Assembly (NCBI GenBank): GCA_050186335.1
Contig: JBFWYO010000017.1
Location: 1-57,369 of the forward strand
Source of the DNA: JBFWYO01 sp050186335
Lineage (GTDB): Bacteria > Pseudomonadota > Alphaproteobacteria > Bin65
Direction: 5' to 3'
DNA length: 57,369 nt
Both the position numbers and the translations under genes were made by a program. The notes below the pieces were generated by a model, which was not told where the DNA came from, did not search any database, and saw nothing but the letters and a program-made list of their open reading frames with translations. This document shows positions 32,641 through 40,952 of this stretch, piece after piece (within the stretch, counting starts at the first letter, position 1; every line of letters starts with the position of its first letter).

Positions 32641-33312
32641 GTGAACGCCGCCGCGCGGGTTCTCAGCATCGCGGGCCCGATCCTGTACTTCCTGCTGGTG
32701 CACATCGCCGTCATGTTACAGCGGCCGCTGCTCGTGCTCGGTGCGCTCGCGCTGTTCGCGGCGATAAATCTGGCGTTGGCGGCGCTGCGCAAGGGGCGGC
32801 GCGCCGCGCTGATCGTGTGGGCGTCCCTGTGCGCGGCGTTCGTCACGCTGGCATTGGTCGGATACTTCGCCTATCCGGGTATCGCGTCGGTCGTGCTGGT
32901 GCCGCCGGTGCTGGTGAACGGGTTCCTGCTGTACATTTTCGGCGTATCGCTGCTGCCCGGGCGCGAGCCGCTGATCACGCGCTTCCGCCGCCTGGTCAAG
33001 GGCGACCCGCCGCCGGAAGCGCTGATCTACATGCGCCGGCTGACGCTCGCCTGGGCGCTGCTGTTCCTGGTCATGACCGCCGCCTCGATCATGTTCGCGG
33101 CGTTCTCGGATATCGGCAACATGACAGTCTGGTCGTGGACCGTGAACATCGTCGGTCCGGGACTCGGGGTAGGTTTTTTCATCGGCGAACATCTGCTGCG
33201 GCCGAAGCGGTTCGGCGGGCCCAGTTCGCCGTTCTCGACGCTACGCGTGATCATGCTGCCGTCCAGTTGGGTCGGTCCGCGGGCCGAAGCGCCGACGCAT
33301 GACCGGCGCTGA
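32641..33312 (+). CDS. COG4648-type membrane protein of polyene clusters
   Basis: 223-aa polytopic membrane protein with about six helices (for example ILYFLLVHIAVMLQRPLLVLGALALFAAINLALAA; WALLFLVMTAASIMFAAF), and FRRLVKGDPPPEALIYMRRLT before a hydrophobic pair. This matches the uncharacterised membrane protein that accompanies ACP and adenylating ligase in aryl polyene clusters. Role unknown; a scaffold for acylation at the membrane is one guess. GTG start, 4 bases after the ACP stop; the ligase begins 2 bases after its stop. Confidence 0.72.
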   Translation: MNAAARVLSIAGPILYFLLVHIAVMLQRPLLVLGALALFAAINLALAALRKGRRAALIVWASLCAAFVTLALVGYFAYPGIASVVLVPPVLVNGFLLYIFGVSLLPGREPLITRFRRLVKGDPPPEALIYMRRLTLAWALLFLVMTAASIMFAAFSDIGNMTVWSWTVNIVGPGLGVGFFIGEHLLRPKRFGGPSSPFSTLRVIMLPSSWVGPRAEAPTHDRR

Positions 33313-33314
33313 CC

Positions 33315-34673
33315 ATGACCGCAGTTGATCCCGCGACGCGCGACCTCGCGCTGCTCGGCGAAACCGCGCCACGCGATCCGATCGCGCTGCGCAACGGCCG
33401 CCATATCGCCCGCGCCGCTATGCTGGCCGATGCCCAGCGCCTGGCGGCGACGCTGCCGGCCGGCGGCGTGGCGCTCAACTACTGCACCGACCGGTATCGG
33501 TTCCTATGCGCGCTCGTCGCGACGCTGCTGCGCGGCCAGTTGACGCTGCTGCCGCAGGACCGATCCGCCGGCACCATCGACAAGCTGGCCGCCGGCCACG
33601 CCGGACTCTACGTCCTGTGCGACGGCGCCGAGCGTCCGGCGCGGGTGCCGTCGGTCGAGGTTGCTTGCGACGGCGCTGTCGGCGAATCCGAATCTGAACC
33701 GATTCTGCCCGCGACGCAGAAGGCGGTTACGTTGTTCACGTCGGGGTCGACCGGCGAACCCACGCCGCATACGCGCGATTGGCGCTGGCTCGTCGCCGGC
33801 GCGCGGCATTACCACGACGCGTTCGGCCTGGCGCGGCAACCGTTTGCGCATATCGTCGGTACGGTGCCGCCGCAACATTCCTACGGCCTGGAATCGACGA
33901 TCCTGCTGCCGCTGCTGCGGCGGACCGTGATCGTCGCGCGCACGCCGTTCTTTACCGGCGACATCGAGCGGGCGTTGACCGATGCGCCGGCGCCGCGCCT
34001 GCTGGTCACCGCGCCGATCCATATTCAGGCGCTGGTTCACGCGCGTGCGCGGCTGCCCGCGCTTGCCTTGATCCTGTCGGCCACGGCACCCCTGTCGACG
34101 GCGCTCGCGGGCGAAGCGGAACGCCTGTTCTCGACCGAGGTGCGCGAAGTTTACGGCTGTTCGGAAATCGGCCTGGTCGCCACCCGCCGCACCGTCGATG
34201 GCAATCGCTGGCTGCTGCCGCCGGACATGACGGCGGCGATCGACGGCGAGTTCGCCTCGATCGCAGCCCCGCATCTACCGCAGCCCGTGCCGCTCGGCGA
34301 CGTGCTTGAGCGCATCGACGATCGACACGTGGCGCTGGCCGGCCGGCGCGCGGACATGGTCAACATCGCCGGCAAGCGTGCGTCGTTGGCCGGTTTGAAC
34401 GCGATCCTGGCCGCCACCCCGGGCGTGCAGGACGGGGTGTTCTTCGTGCCCGACGCCGATGCCGCCGGTACGGTCCGGCTGGCGGTGCTGGTGGTGGCGC
34501 CGGGACAGGCCACGGAAGCGATCCGCCGCGCGTTGCGCGCACGCATGGATCCGGCGTTCGTGCCGCGCACGATCCACCGGGTCGATGCCCTGCCGCGCGA
34601 CGAAAATGGTAAGCTGCCGCACGCGGCGCTCGCCGATCTGGCGCGCCGCCTGCGCCTGCGCGGCAACCGATGA
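33315..34673 (+). CDS. Adenylate-forming ligase of the polyene-like cluster
   Basis: 452-aa ANL-fold protein, shorter than typical acyl-CoA ligases. LFTSGSTGEPTPHTRDWRWLVAGARHY is the P-loop (with T instead of the usual Lys), VPPQHSYGLESTILLPLL, VYGCSEIG (A5) and PRDENGKLPHAAL (A10 Lys) are visible. In aryl polyene clusters this enzyme loads the aryl starter acid onto an ACP or CoA. It ends by overlapping the dehydratase start (ATGA). Confidence 0.84.
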   Translation: MTAVDPATRDLALLGETAPRDPIALRNGRHIARAAMLADAQRLAATLPAGGVALNYCTDRYRFLCALVATLLRGQLTLLPQDRSAGTIDKLAAGHAGLYVLCDGAERPARVPSVEVACDGAVGESESEPILPATQKAVTLFTSGSTGEPTPHTRDWRWLVAGARHYHDAFGLARQPFAHIVGTVPPQHSYGLESTILLPLLRRTVIVARTPFFTGDIERALTDAPAPRLLVTAPIHIQALVHARARLPALALILSATAPLSTALAGEAERLFSTEVREVYGCSEIGLVATRRTVDGNRWLLPPDMTAAIDGEFASIAAPHLPQPVPLGDVLERIDDRHVALAGRRADMVNIAGKRASLAGLNAILAATPGVQDGVFFVPDADAAGTVRLAVLVVAPGQATEAIRRALRARMDPAFVPRTIHRVDALPRDENGKLPHAALADLARRLRLRGNR

Positions 34674-35008
34674 CCGACGATAAGACCCAGCCACCGCCCG
34701 CCGTGCCGGGCAATGCAATCACGCGCTTCGTCGTCGCCGCGGATCATCCGGCGATCCCGGGGCATTTTCCCGGCCATCCGATCGTGCCCGGCGCCGTCAT
34801 TCTCGACCATATGATCGCAGCCGCGACCTCGGCGACCGGCATGCCGGTCGCCGAGATCGCGCAAGCCAAGTTCCTGCGCCCGCTGGCGCCCGGCGAAGTC
34901 TGCCGCATCGCCGTCGACGCGCGCGCCGTGCCCGTGGTTCGCGTCGCGTGCGGCAGCGATACCGGGCCCGTCGCCAACGCCGTGTTGCGCCTGAAGGCGT
35001 CGTCATGA
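34670..35008 (+). CDS. FabZ-like hotdog 3-hydroxyacyl-ACP dehydratase (ApeI-like)
   Basis: 112-aa hotdog-fold domain: HPAIPGHFPGHPIVPGAVILDHMIAA (the H-x4-P-G-H-F-P region with the catalytic His and a downstream acidic partner), then AKFLRPLAPGEVCRIAV. The size and motifs fit the small ApeI-type dehydratase of aryl polyene clusters. Start overlaps the ligase stop; its stop overlaps the acyltransferase start. It would remove water to create each trans double bond, together with the second dehydratase downstream. Confidence 0.85.
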   Translation: MTDDKTQPPPAVPGNAITRFVVAADHPAIPGHFPGHPIVPGAVILDHMIAAATSATGMPVAEIAQAKFLRPLAPGEVCRIAVDARAVPVVRVACGSDTGPVANAVLRLKASS

Positions 35009-35913
35009 GCACGTCCTGGCTCGGCCAAGCGGAACGCGGCAGCGAAAAGCTGCTGAATTTCTACGTCTGGCTCAGCCTGCGCACCGGACGCGGGTTCGCG
35101 CGCGCGCTGCTGTATCCGATCGCGTTCTATTTCGTCGTGTTTTCGCGCCGCGCGCACAAGGCATCGCACGAATATCTGACGCGCGCGCTCGGCCGCAGGG
35201 CGAACTGGTTCGACATCTTCCGGCACTATCTGACGTTTTCGACCACGATCCACGACCGCGTCTATTTTCTCACCAACGGCTTCAATCGGTTCCGCATCGA
35301 CGTGCACGGCAGCGAAGTGTTCCGCGAGCTGGTCGCCGAACGGCGCGGATGTCTTCTGCTGGGCAGCCATTTCGGCAGTTTCGAAGTCGCGCGCGTGCTC
35401 GGCGTGCGCGAACAGTCGCTGCCGATCAAGGTGCTCAATTTTCCGGAGAACTCGAAGCGGATCAACGCGGTCTGGGGCAAGCTCAATCCCGAACTGATGA
35501 GCCTGTTCATCGATCTCGGCACGCCGACGGCGATGCTGGAGGTCGCCGAACATATCCGCGGCGGCGGCATGGTCGGCATCCTGGGCGACCGAACGGTGCA
35601 GGCGGGCAAGCAGATTACGATCGACTTTCTCGGCGCGCCGGCCTTGTTTCCGCTCGGGCCGATGCAGCTTGCGGTCATCCTCAAGGTGCCGGTGGTGCTG
35701 TTTTTCGGCATCTATCGCGGCAGCAACCATTACGACGTCTATTTCGAGAAGCTGACCGAACGGGTCGGCGGCGGGTGGCGCGGCGGCGGCGAGATGGACA
35801 TGGAGCAGGCGATCGCCGCCTATGCCAAACGCCTGGAACATTTCTGCCGCGACGCACCTTATAATTGGTTCAACTTCTATGATTTCTGGGGCGATGCCGA
35901 CAATGCGCCTTAA
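35005..35913 (+). CDS. LpxL/HtrB-family acyltransferase
   Basis: 302-aa lysophospholipid/lipid A acyltransferase family. A hydrophobic N-terminus (LLYPIAFYFVVFSRRAHKASHEYL), then LLLGSHFGSFEVARVL (the catalytic H-x4-D/E motif, here HFGSFE), GILGDRTVQAGKQITIDFLGAPALFPLGPMQLAV and the YNWFNFYDFW C-terminus. In aryl polyene clusters it transfers the finished polyene acyl chain to a lipid acceptor in the membrane. ATGA overlap with the dehydratase; the LolA-like gene starts before its stop. Confidence 0.88.
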   Translation: MSTSWLGQAERGSEKLLNFYVWLSLRTGRGFARALLYPIAFYFVVFSRRAHKASHEYLTRALGRRANWFDIFRHYLTFSTTIHDRVYFLTNGFNRFRIDVHGSEVFRELVAERRGCLLLGSHFGSFEVARVLGVREQSLPIKVLNFPENSKRINAVWGKLNPELMSLFIDLGTPTAMLEVAEHIRGGGMVGILGDRTVQAGKQITIDFLGAPALFPLGPMQLAVILKVPVVLFFGIYRGSNHYDVYFEKLTERVGGGWRGGGEMDMEQAIAAYAKRLEHFCRDAPYNWFNFYDFWGDADNAP

Positions 35914-36499
35914 GCGGATCGGATTCATCCTGCTCTGCCTCGCCGCCTGCGCGGTCCACGGGGCGGCGCCCGCGGCCGCTCAGGAGGGCGCGTGGAATTT
36001 CGCCCGCCTGATGCAGGCCATGGCCAAAGTGCCGCCGGGGGTGGTCGAGTTCCGTGAGGAGCGCCACCTGCGCCAGTTGACCGTGCCGCTGATCAGCGAG
36101 GGCACGCTCGGCTATACGCCGCCGTCGCGCCTGGAGAAGCACGTATTGCGGCCGGAAGACGAGCGCATGGTGATCGACGGCGATACGCTGACCGTCGAGC
36201 GCAAGAGCGACGGGCGCACGCTGCGCGCGCGCGTCTCCGATCACCCGGCGCTGTCGGGCTTCATCGTGGCCCTGCGCGCCCTGTTCGCCGGCGACGGGGC
36301 CGCACTGGAGCGCGGCTACGCCATCCAGCTGTCCGGCGATCAGGGCAACTGGCTGCTGATCCTCGAGCCGAAGGACGCGGCGATCCGGGACAAGGTTCAG
36401 GTCGTACGAATCCGTGGTGTCGGCAACCGGCCGGTCGACATCGAAGTGCTCGAGGCGTCGGGCGACCGCACCGTGATCAAGATCGCGGCCGCGCGCTAG
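35903..36499 (+). CDS. LolA-like periplasmic protein of the polyene cluster
   Basis: 198-aa protein with signal peptide MRLKRIGFILLCLAACAVHGAAPAAAQ, and a LolA_3-like beta body (VEFREERHLRQLTVPLISEGTLGYTPPSRLEKHVLRPEDERMVIDGDTLTVERKSDGRT). LolA relatives in aryl polyene clusters probably carry the hydrophobic product through the periplasm. An ATG 3 codons upstream is possible, but this start gives a proper signal; it overlaps the acyltransferase stop by 11 bases. A cysteine in the hydrophobic segment (AACAVHG) is not at an obvious lipobox end. Confidence 0.78.
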   Translation: MRLKRIGFILLCLAACAVHGAAPAAAQEGAWNFARLMQAMAKVPPGVVEFREERHLRQLTVPLISEGTLGYTPPSRLEKHVLRPEDERMVIDGDTLTVERKSDGRTLRARVSDHPALSGFIVALRALFAGDGAALERGYAIQLSGDQGNWLLILEPKDAAIRDKVQVVRIRGVGNRPVDIEVLEASGDRTVIKIAAAR

Positions 36500-36596
36500 C
36501 CGCCCCCGGACCGAGAAACGGTTGCCATGCGGCGATTGCTTTCCGGTTTTTCCACTTGCATAGTCGGCCCACGATGAACAGGCCTTTCCCGTTAAA

Positions 36597-37787
36597 ATGC
36601 AACCGCTTGCCGTCACCTCCTACACCTTGGTAAGTCCGCTCGGGCGGGGGCGCGCCGCGACCTGGGCGGCGCTCGCCTCCGAACGGTCGGGCCTGCGCCC
36701 TTACGACCTCGAATGGGCCCCCGGCGGCGGCTGGATCGGCCGGGTCGACGGCATCGAGAGCGAGGCTCTGCCGCACAATCTCTCGGCGTTCGATTGCCGC
36801 AACAACCGGCTAGCCAAGATGGGCCTCAAGGCGGACAATTTCGATCAATCGGTCGCCGATGCGGTCAGCCGCTACGGCGCCGATCGGGTGGCGCTGGTGC
36901 TCGGCACCAGCACGTCCGGGCTGCAGTCGGGCGAGGCGGCGTATCGCGCACGCAGCCCGATCACCGGCGCTCTGCCGGATGAGTTCAATTTCAACGAGAC
37001 GCAGGACTATTACGCGCTGGCCGATTTCGTGCACCGCTATCTCGGATTGCGCGGACCGGCGTTCGTCGTCTCGACCGCCTGTTCGTCGAGCGCCAAGGCC
37101 TTCGTCGACGGCGCCCAGCTGATCGAAAGCGGTATGGCCGATGCGGTCGTCGTCGGCGGCGTCGACAGTTTGTGCCTGATGACGCTACGCGGCTTTGCCT
37201 CGCTCGAACTGATTTCGCCCGAGCCGTGCCGGCCGAACGACGTCGCGCGCAAGGGGTTGAACATCGGCGAGGCCGCCGGATTTGCAATTCTGGAACGCGC
37301 CGATCGCGCGGCGGGGAGATCAATTCAATTGCTGGGCTACGGCGAAAGCAGCGACGCGTATCATATGTCGTCGCCGCATCCCGAAGGTCTCGGCGCGCAG
37401 CGCGCCATGCGCGCGGCCCTCGCGCGCGCCGAACTCGAAGCGTCGCGCGTGGATTACATAAACCTGCATGGCACCGGCACGCCGATCAACGATCGGATCG
37501 AGGACGCGGCCGTGCTTGCCGTGTTCGGCGATACGACGCCTGTAAGCTCGACCAAGGGCTGGACCGGCCATGCGCTGGGCAGCGCCGGCATCGTCGAAGC
37601 TGCCCTGTCGTTCATCGCCATCGAACAAGGCTTCCTGCCGCGCAACCTCAATCTCGAAACGCTCGATCCGACGTTCCGCAGCAACGTGTTGCGCGAATCG
37701 CGGCGCGCCGACATCGACGTGGTGATGAGCAACTCATTCGGATTCGGCGGCAATAATTGCAGCCTCGTGTTCGGGCGCCCGTCGTGA
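36597..37787 (+). CDS. Beta-ketoacyl-ACP synthase (FabF-like, polyene type)
   Basis: 396-aa ketosynthase with the full Cys-His-His triad: VVSTACSSSAKAF (Cys about residue 165), INLHGTGTPINDR and KGWTGHALGSAGIVEAAL. The N-terminal thiolase half and C-terminal FGFGGNNCSLVFG are standard. It extends the ACP-bound chain by two carbons per cycle. A 97-base gap precedes it, the longest within the second half of the cluster and without a good ribosome site, so a second promoter may be here. It overlaps the next gene by 4 bases (GTGA). Confidence 0.93.
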   Translation: MQPLAVTSYTLVSPLGRGRAATWAALASERSGLRPYDLEWAPGGGWIGRVDGIESEALPHNLSAFDCRNNRLAKMGLKADNFDQSVADAVSRYGADRVALVLGTSTSGLQSGEAAYRARSPITGALPDEFNFNETQDYYALADFVHRYLGLRGPAFVVSTACSSSAKAFVDGAQLIESGMADAVVVGGVDSLCLMTLRGFASLELISPEPCRPNDVARKGLNIGEAAGFAILERADRAAGRSIQLLGYGESSDAYHMSSPHPEGLGAQRAMRAALARAELEASRVDYINLHGTGTPINDRIEDAAVLAVFGDTTPVSSTKGWTGHALGSAGIVEAALSFIAIEQGFLPRNLNLETLDPTFRSNVLRESRRADIDVVMSNSFGFGGNNCSLVFGRPS

Positions 37788-38584
37788 TCGCGATGGCGGT
37801 CCTCGGTATCGGCGTGATCGGGCCCGGCTTGAACCTGTGGCCGGGCAGCCGGCCGATCCTGTCCGGCGAGTCGCCTTTTGTCGAAACCAAGGTCGAATTC
37901 GCCGATGCCGAAGTGCTCAATCCGCGCGAACGCCGCAGAGCCAGCCCGTCCGTGCGCCTGGCGCTCGCGGTGGCACAGGCGGCGGTCGCCGAGAGCGGCT
38001 TGAACGCGGCCGATCTGCCGATCGTGTTCGGCTCGTCGAACGGCGAAGGCTTGATGACGCACAAGCTGATGGAACAGTTGAGCACGCCCGACATGCTCGT
38101 GTCGCCGACGACATTTCACAATTCGGTGCACAATGCGCCGTCCGGCTACTGGTCGATCGGCGCAGGTTCGGTCCACGCGGCAACCTCGATCACCGCGCAC
38201 GATTTCACCTTCGGCGCGGTGCTGCTGAAAGCCGCGGTGCAGATCGCCGCCGAACGGCGCCCGGTGCTGATCGCCGTCTACGACGATCCGCTGCCCGAGC
38301 CGTTGCACAGCGAGCGGCCGATGGGCTGTATCTTCGCCGCTTCCATGGTGTTGGCGCCGACCGGCCATGAGCGCGCGATCGCCGAAATCGCGCTGGCGCA
38401 TGGCAACGGCGAGGCGGCCGCGGCGACGCCGCCCAGGCTCGCGGCCCTGCGCGGCATCTGGCGGGAAAATCCCGCGGCGCGCGCGATACCGCTGCTCGAA
38501 GCGTTGGCCCGGCGAACCGAGGGCGACATTGCCATCGAGTATCCGCGCGACGCGACGTTGCAGCTTCGGGTCCGCCCATGCTGA
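37784..38584 (+). CDS. Ketosynthase-like chain-length factor
   Basis: 266-aa protein of the ketoacyl-synthase-like (PF13723-type) family: LPIVFGSSNGEGLMTHKLMEQL and SPTTFHNSVHNAPSGYWSIGAGSVHAATSITAHDFTFGAVLLKAA. It lacks the C-terminal half and the active-site Cys of a working ketosynthase. Its aryl polyene homologues pair with the active ketosynthase as a chain-length factor. GTG start overlaps the ketosynthase stop by 4 bases; the ATG three codons later is an alternative. Confidence 0.85.
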   Translation: MIAMAVLGIGVIGPGLNLWPGSRPILSGESPFVETKVEFADAEVLNPRERRRASPSVRLALAVAQAAVAESGLNAADLPIVFGSSNGEGLMTHKLMEQLSTPDMLVSPTTFHNSVHNAPSGYWSIGAGSVHAATSITAHDFTFGAVLLKAAVQIAAERRPVLIAVYDDPLPEPLHSERPMGCIFAASMVLAPTGHERAIAEIALAHGNGEAAAATPPRLAALRGIWRENPAARAIPLLEALARRTEGDIAIEYPRDATLQLRVRPC

Positions 38585-39009
38585 GCGGCGCGGACATCGC
38601 GTCCCTGCTGCCGCACGCCGGCGCCATGGTGCTGCTCGACCGCGTCGAGCATTGGTCCGCAACCGACATCGTCTGCGCGACGCAATCGCATCGCCGCGCC
38701 GACAACCCGCTGCGGCGCGACGGGCAATTGGCCGCCGTGTGCGCGGTCGAATACGGCGCCCAGGCCATGGCGCTGCATGCGGCCCTGCGCGCGCGCGAAG
38801 CGGCACCCGATCGGCCGGGCCGGCGCGGCTTCCTGGCCAGTGTGCGCGACGTGAAGTTGCACCAGGCCCGGCTGGACGAAATCGCCGGCGACTTGACGAT
38901 CCGGGCGCAGATCCTGCTGCCGGCGAACGATCGGTTCATTTACGGGTTCACCGTCAAGGCCGGCGGCGTCGAGGTCGTGACCGGCCAGGCAGCTGTCGTA
39001 TTGGCATGA
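38578..39009 (+). CDS. ApeP-like 3-hydroxyacyl-ACP dehydratase
   Basis: 143-aa hotdog protein. LLPHAGAMVLLDRVEHWSATDIVCATQSH is the signature of the ApeP-type dehydratase, and VEYGAQAMALHAAL holds the central helix. It acts with the FabZ-like protein upstream to form conjugated trans double bonds. The ATG lies within the end of the previous gene (7-base overlap) and its own stop overlaps the reductase start. Confidence 0.85.
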   Translation: MLSGADIASLLPHAGAMVLLDRVEHWSATDIVCATQSHRRADNPLRRDGQLAAVCAVEYGAQAMALHAALRAREAAPDRPGRRGFLASVRDVKLHQARLDEIAGDLTIRAQILLPANDRFIYGFTVKAGGVEVVTGQAAVVLA

Positions 39010-39779
39010 CCGGCTCAGGCATCACGGGTGCGGGAATGACCGAGGAAAAGCCGTTGCGCGACAAGCGCGCCCTGGTGACCGGCGGCAGCGGCGCTATCGG
39101 CGGCGCAATCTGCCGACAGCTTGCGGCGCTCGGCGCGCATGTCGTCGTGCACGGCAACCGCAACGTGGCGCGCGCCGACTCCGTCGCCGATGCAATCAAG
39201 CGGGCCGGCGACAGCGCCGAAGCGATCGGCTTCGACGTGACCGACAACAAGGCGGCCAAGGACGCGGCGGAGAAAATGCTCGCCGGCGGGCCGATCCAGA
39301 TCTTCGTCAGCAACGCCGGCTTCTTTCGCGACGCGCCCATGGCCGGGATGAGCGAAACCACGTGGCGCTCGGTGATCGACGTATCGCTCAACGGATTCTA
39401 CAACGTGGCGCAACCGCTGCTGCTGCCGATGCTGCGCACGCGCTGGGGCCGGATCATCGCGATCACCTCGGTGTCCGGCATCATGGGCAATCGTGGCCAG
39501 TCGAATTACGCCGCGGCCAAGGCCGGTCTGCACGGCGCGGTAAAATCGCTGTCCCAGGAATGCGCCAGCCGCGGCGTTACGGTCAACGCGGTGGCGCCCG
39601 GCGTGATCCTGACCGACGAAACCGCCAAGCTGTTCCCGGCCGAACGCATCCGGCAGCTGATTCCCATGCAGCGCGCCGGGACGCCCGAGGAAGTGGCCGA
39701 TCTGGTCGGCTTTCTGGCGTCGCCGAAGGCCGCCTATATCAGCGGCCAGATTGTCGCGATCAACGGCGGCATGGCGTAA
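39006..39779 (+). CDS. 3-ketoacyl-ACP reductase (FabG-like)
   Basis: 257-aa SDR: LVTGGSGAIGGAICRQLA (NADP Rossmann), VSNAGFFRD, ITSVSGIMGNRGQSNYAAAKAGLHG (catalytic Ser, Tyr, Lys) and a C-terminal YISGQIVAINGGMA as in FabG. It reduces the 3-keto group formed by the ketosynthase before dehydration. ATGA overlap with the dehydratase supports the start at 39006; an ATG 10 codons later would give a more typical FabG N-terminus. Last clear gene of the cluster. Confidence 0.92.
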   Translation: MTGSGITGAGMTEEKPLRDKRALVTGGSGAIGGAICRQLAALGAHVVVHGNRNVARADSVADAIKRAGDSAEAIGFDVTDNKAAKDAAEKMLAGGPIQIFVSNAGFFRDAPMAGMSETTWRSVIDVSLNGFYNVAQPLLLPMLRTRWGRIIAITSVSGIMGNRGQSNYAAAKAGLHGAVKSLSQECASRGVTVNAVAPGVILTDETAKLFPAERIRQLIPMQRAGTPEEVADLVGFLASPKAAYISGQIVAINGGMA

Positions 39780-39863
39780 TCCGCCCGCCGAGCCGGTCCG
39801 CGCCGCCGACTGCGCAGCGGTCGGCGCCGTGCGCTGGCAAACGCGGGCGGAGCACCCTATATT

Positions 39864-40082
39864 ATGTTTATGCGCCCGACCGATCCCGATACGCATCCGC
39901 TCGCTGCGCCGCCGAAGCTGCCGTCCAGCCTGCGGCTGCATCTGCTTGCCATCGCCGTCGGCGGTGGCCTGGCGCTGGCGATCGGCGAGCCGGCCGCGGC
40001 CATCGCCGCCGATGTCTGGACCAACTTCATGTTTCCGGCGTTCGAAAAGATGTTCGAGTTGGCCGGGCTGAAATTGTGCTGA
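39864..40082 (+). CDS. Small single-pass membrane protein, unknown
   Basis: 72 aa with one hydrophobic segment (LHLLAIAVGGGLALAIGEPAAAIAA, about 27-50), then an aromatic TNFMFPAFEKMFELAGL amphipathic tail and a C-terminal Cys. The codon pattern is typical of the neighbouring genes, with G or C in most third positions. A second ATG two codons in is possible. It lies 84 bases after the reductase and may be a late gene of the polyene cluster. No known family is recognised. Confidence 0.55.
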   Translation: MFMRPTDPDTHPLAAPPKLPSSLRLHLLAIAVGGGLALAIGEPAAAIAADVWTNFMFPAFEKMFELAGLKLC

Positions 40083-40138
40083 GCCGTTCGATCGGCGTTC
40101 TGGCTCGGCCGTCCCCCTGAACCCGTGACCGCCCGGCC

Positions 40139-40828
40139 ATGACCGACTTCCAATTCACCCGCGCGCGGCCGACGCCGCAATATCATGCGCTGCTCAAGCA
40201 TTACGGGCAGATGCACAGCGAAGGCTATTCGGTCGACGATCACGGCAATGCGCGCCAGCTTTCCGCGCGGCAGGCGTTTCCCGGCAACGAGCTGCCCAAG
40301 TTTATCGGTCCGATCAAGCAGCTGATCGATCGTCATCAGGCGCGCACGATTCTGGATTACGGCTCGGGCAAGGGCCGTCAGTACGGCCCGGCCAAGGTAC
40401 AGACGCCGGACGGCAAGACATATGAGTCGATCGGCGCGTATTGGGGCGTCGAGCGCATCACCTGCTTCGATCCGGGCGTCGCCGAGTTCAGCAAGCTGCC
40501 GACGGAAAAAAGCGACGGCGTGGTTTCGACCGACGTGCTCGAGCATTGCTATGCCGGCGACGTGCCGTGGATCGTGCGCGAGATGTTCAGCCTCGCGAAC
40601 AAGTTCGTGTTCTGCAACATCGCCTGCTATCCGGCGATGGCCAAATTGCCGACCGGCGAAAACGCCCACTGCACCCAGCGCGACCCGCAATGGTGGGAAG
40701 GCTTGTTCACCGGGATCGCCAACGACTTCGCGCACGTCGATTTCGTGCTGTGCTGCATCGCGCCGGTGAAGAACGCCGAAGGCACGGCCGAATTGCAGCC
40801 GGTATGGATTCAGAAACCGAAATATTGA
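40139..40828 (+). CDS. SAM-dependent methyltransferase-like protein
   Basis: 229-aa class I methyltransferase fold: ARTILDYGSGKGRQYGP is motif I, RITCFDPGVAEF matches motif II, and DGVVSTDVLEHCY is motif IV. It carries an inserted AKVQTPDGKTYESIGAYWGV loop between motif I and II and ends GTAELQPVWIQKPKY. Substrate unknown. It lies 56 bases after the small membrane protein gene; it could be a head-group methylase for the polyene, but it may belong to another pathway. Confidence 0.72.
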   Translation: MTDFQFTRARPTPQYHALLKHYGQMHSEGYSVDDHGNARQLSARQAFPGNELPKFIGPIKQLIDRHQARTILDYGSGKGRQYGPAKVQTPDGKTYESIGAYWGVERITCFDPGVAEFSKLPTEKSDGVVSTDVLEHCYAGDVPWIVREMFSLANKFVFCNIACYPAMAKLPTGENAHCTQRDPQWWEGLFTGIANDFAHVDFVLCCIAPVKNAEGTAELQPVWIQKPKY

Positions 40829-40854
40829 AGTCGGCGGCCTATGCGCCTGCAATG

Positions 40855-40881
40855 CTCACCCTTCGACGTTATCGGGGTGAG
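40855..40881. repeat. Palindromic intergenic element, short variant
   Basis: CTCACCC (40855-40861) and GGGTGAG (40875-40881) around TTCGACGTTATCG: a diverged member of the CTCATCCTTCGA family, again between convergent genes. Confidence 0.5.
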
Positions 40882-40952
40882 GGACTCGAAAAGAACGCCG
40901 CGCACGAACAAGAGCCTCAAGCCGAGCGGGCCGAAGCATAATGCCGCGCCGT

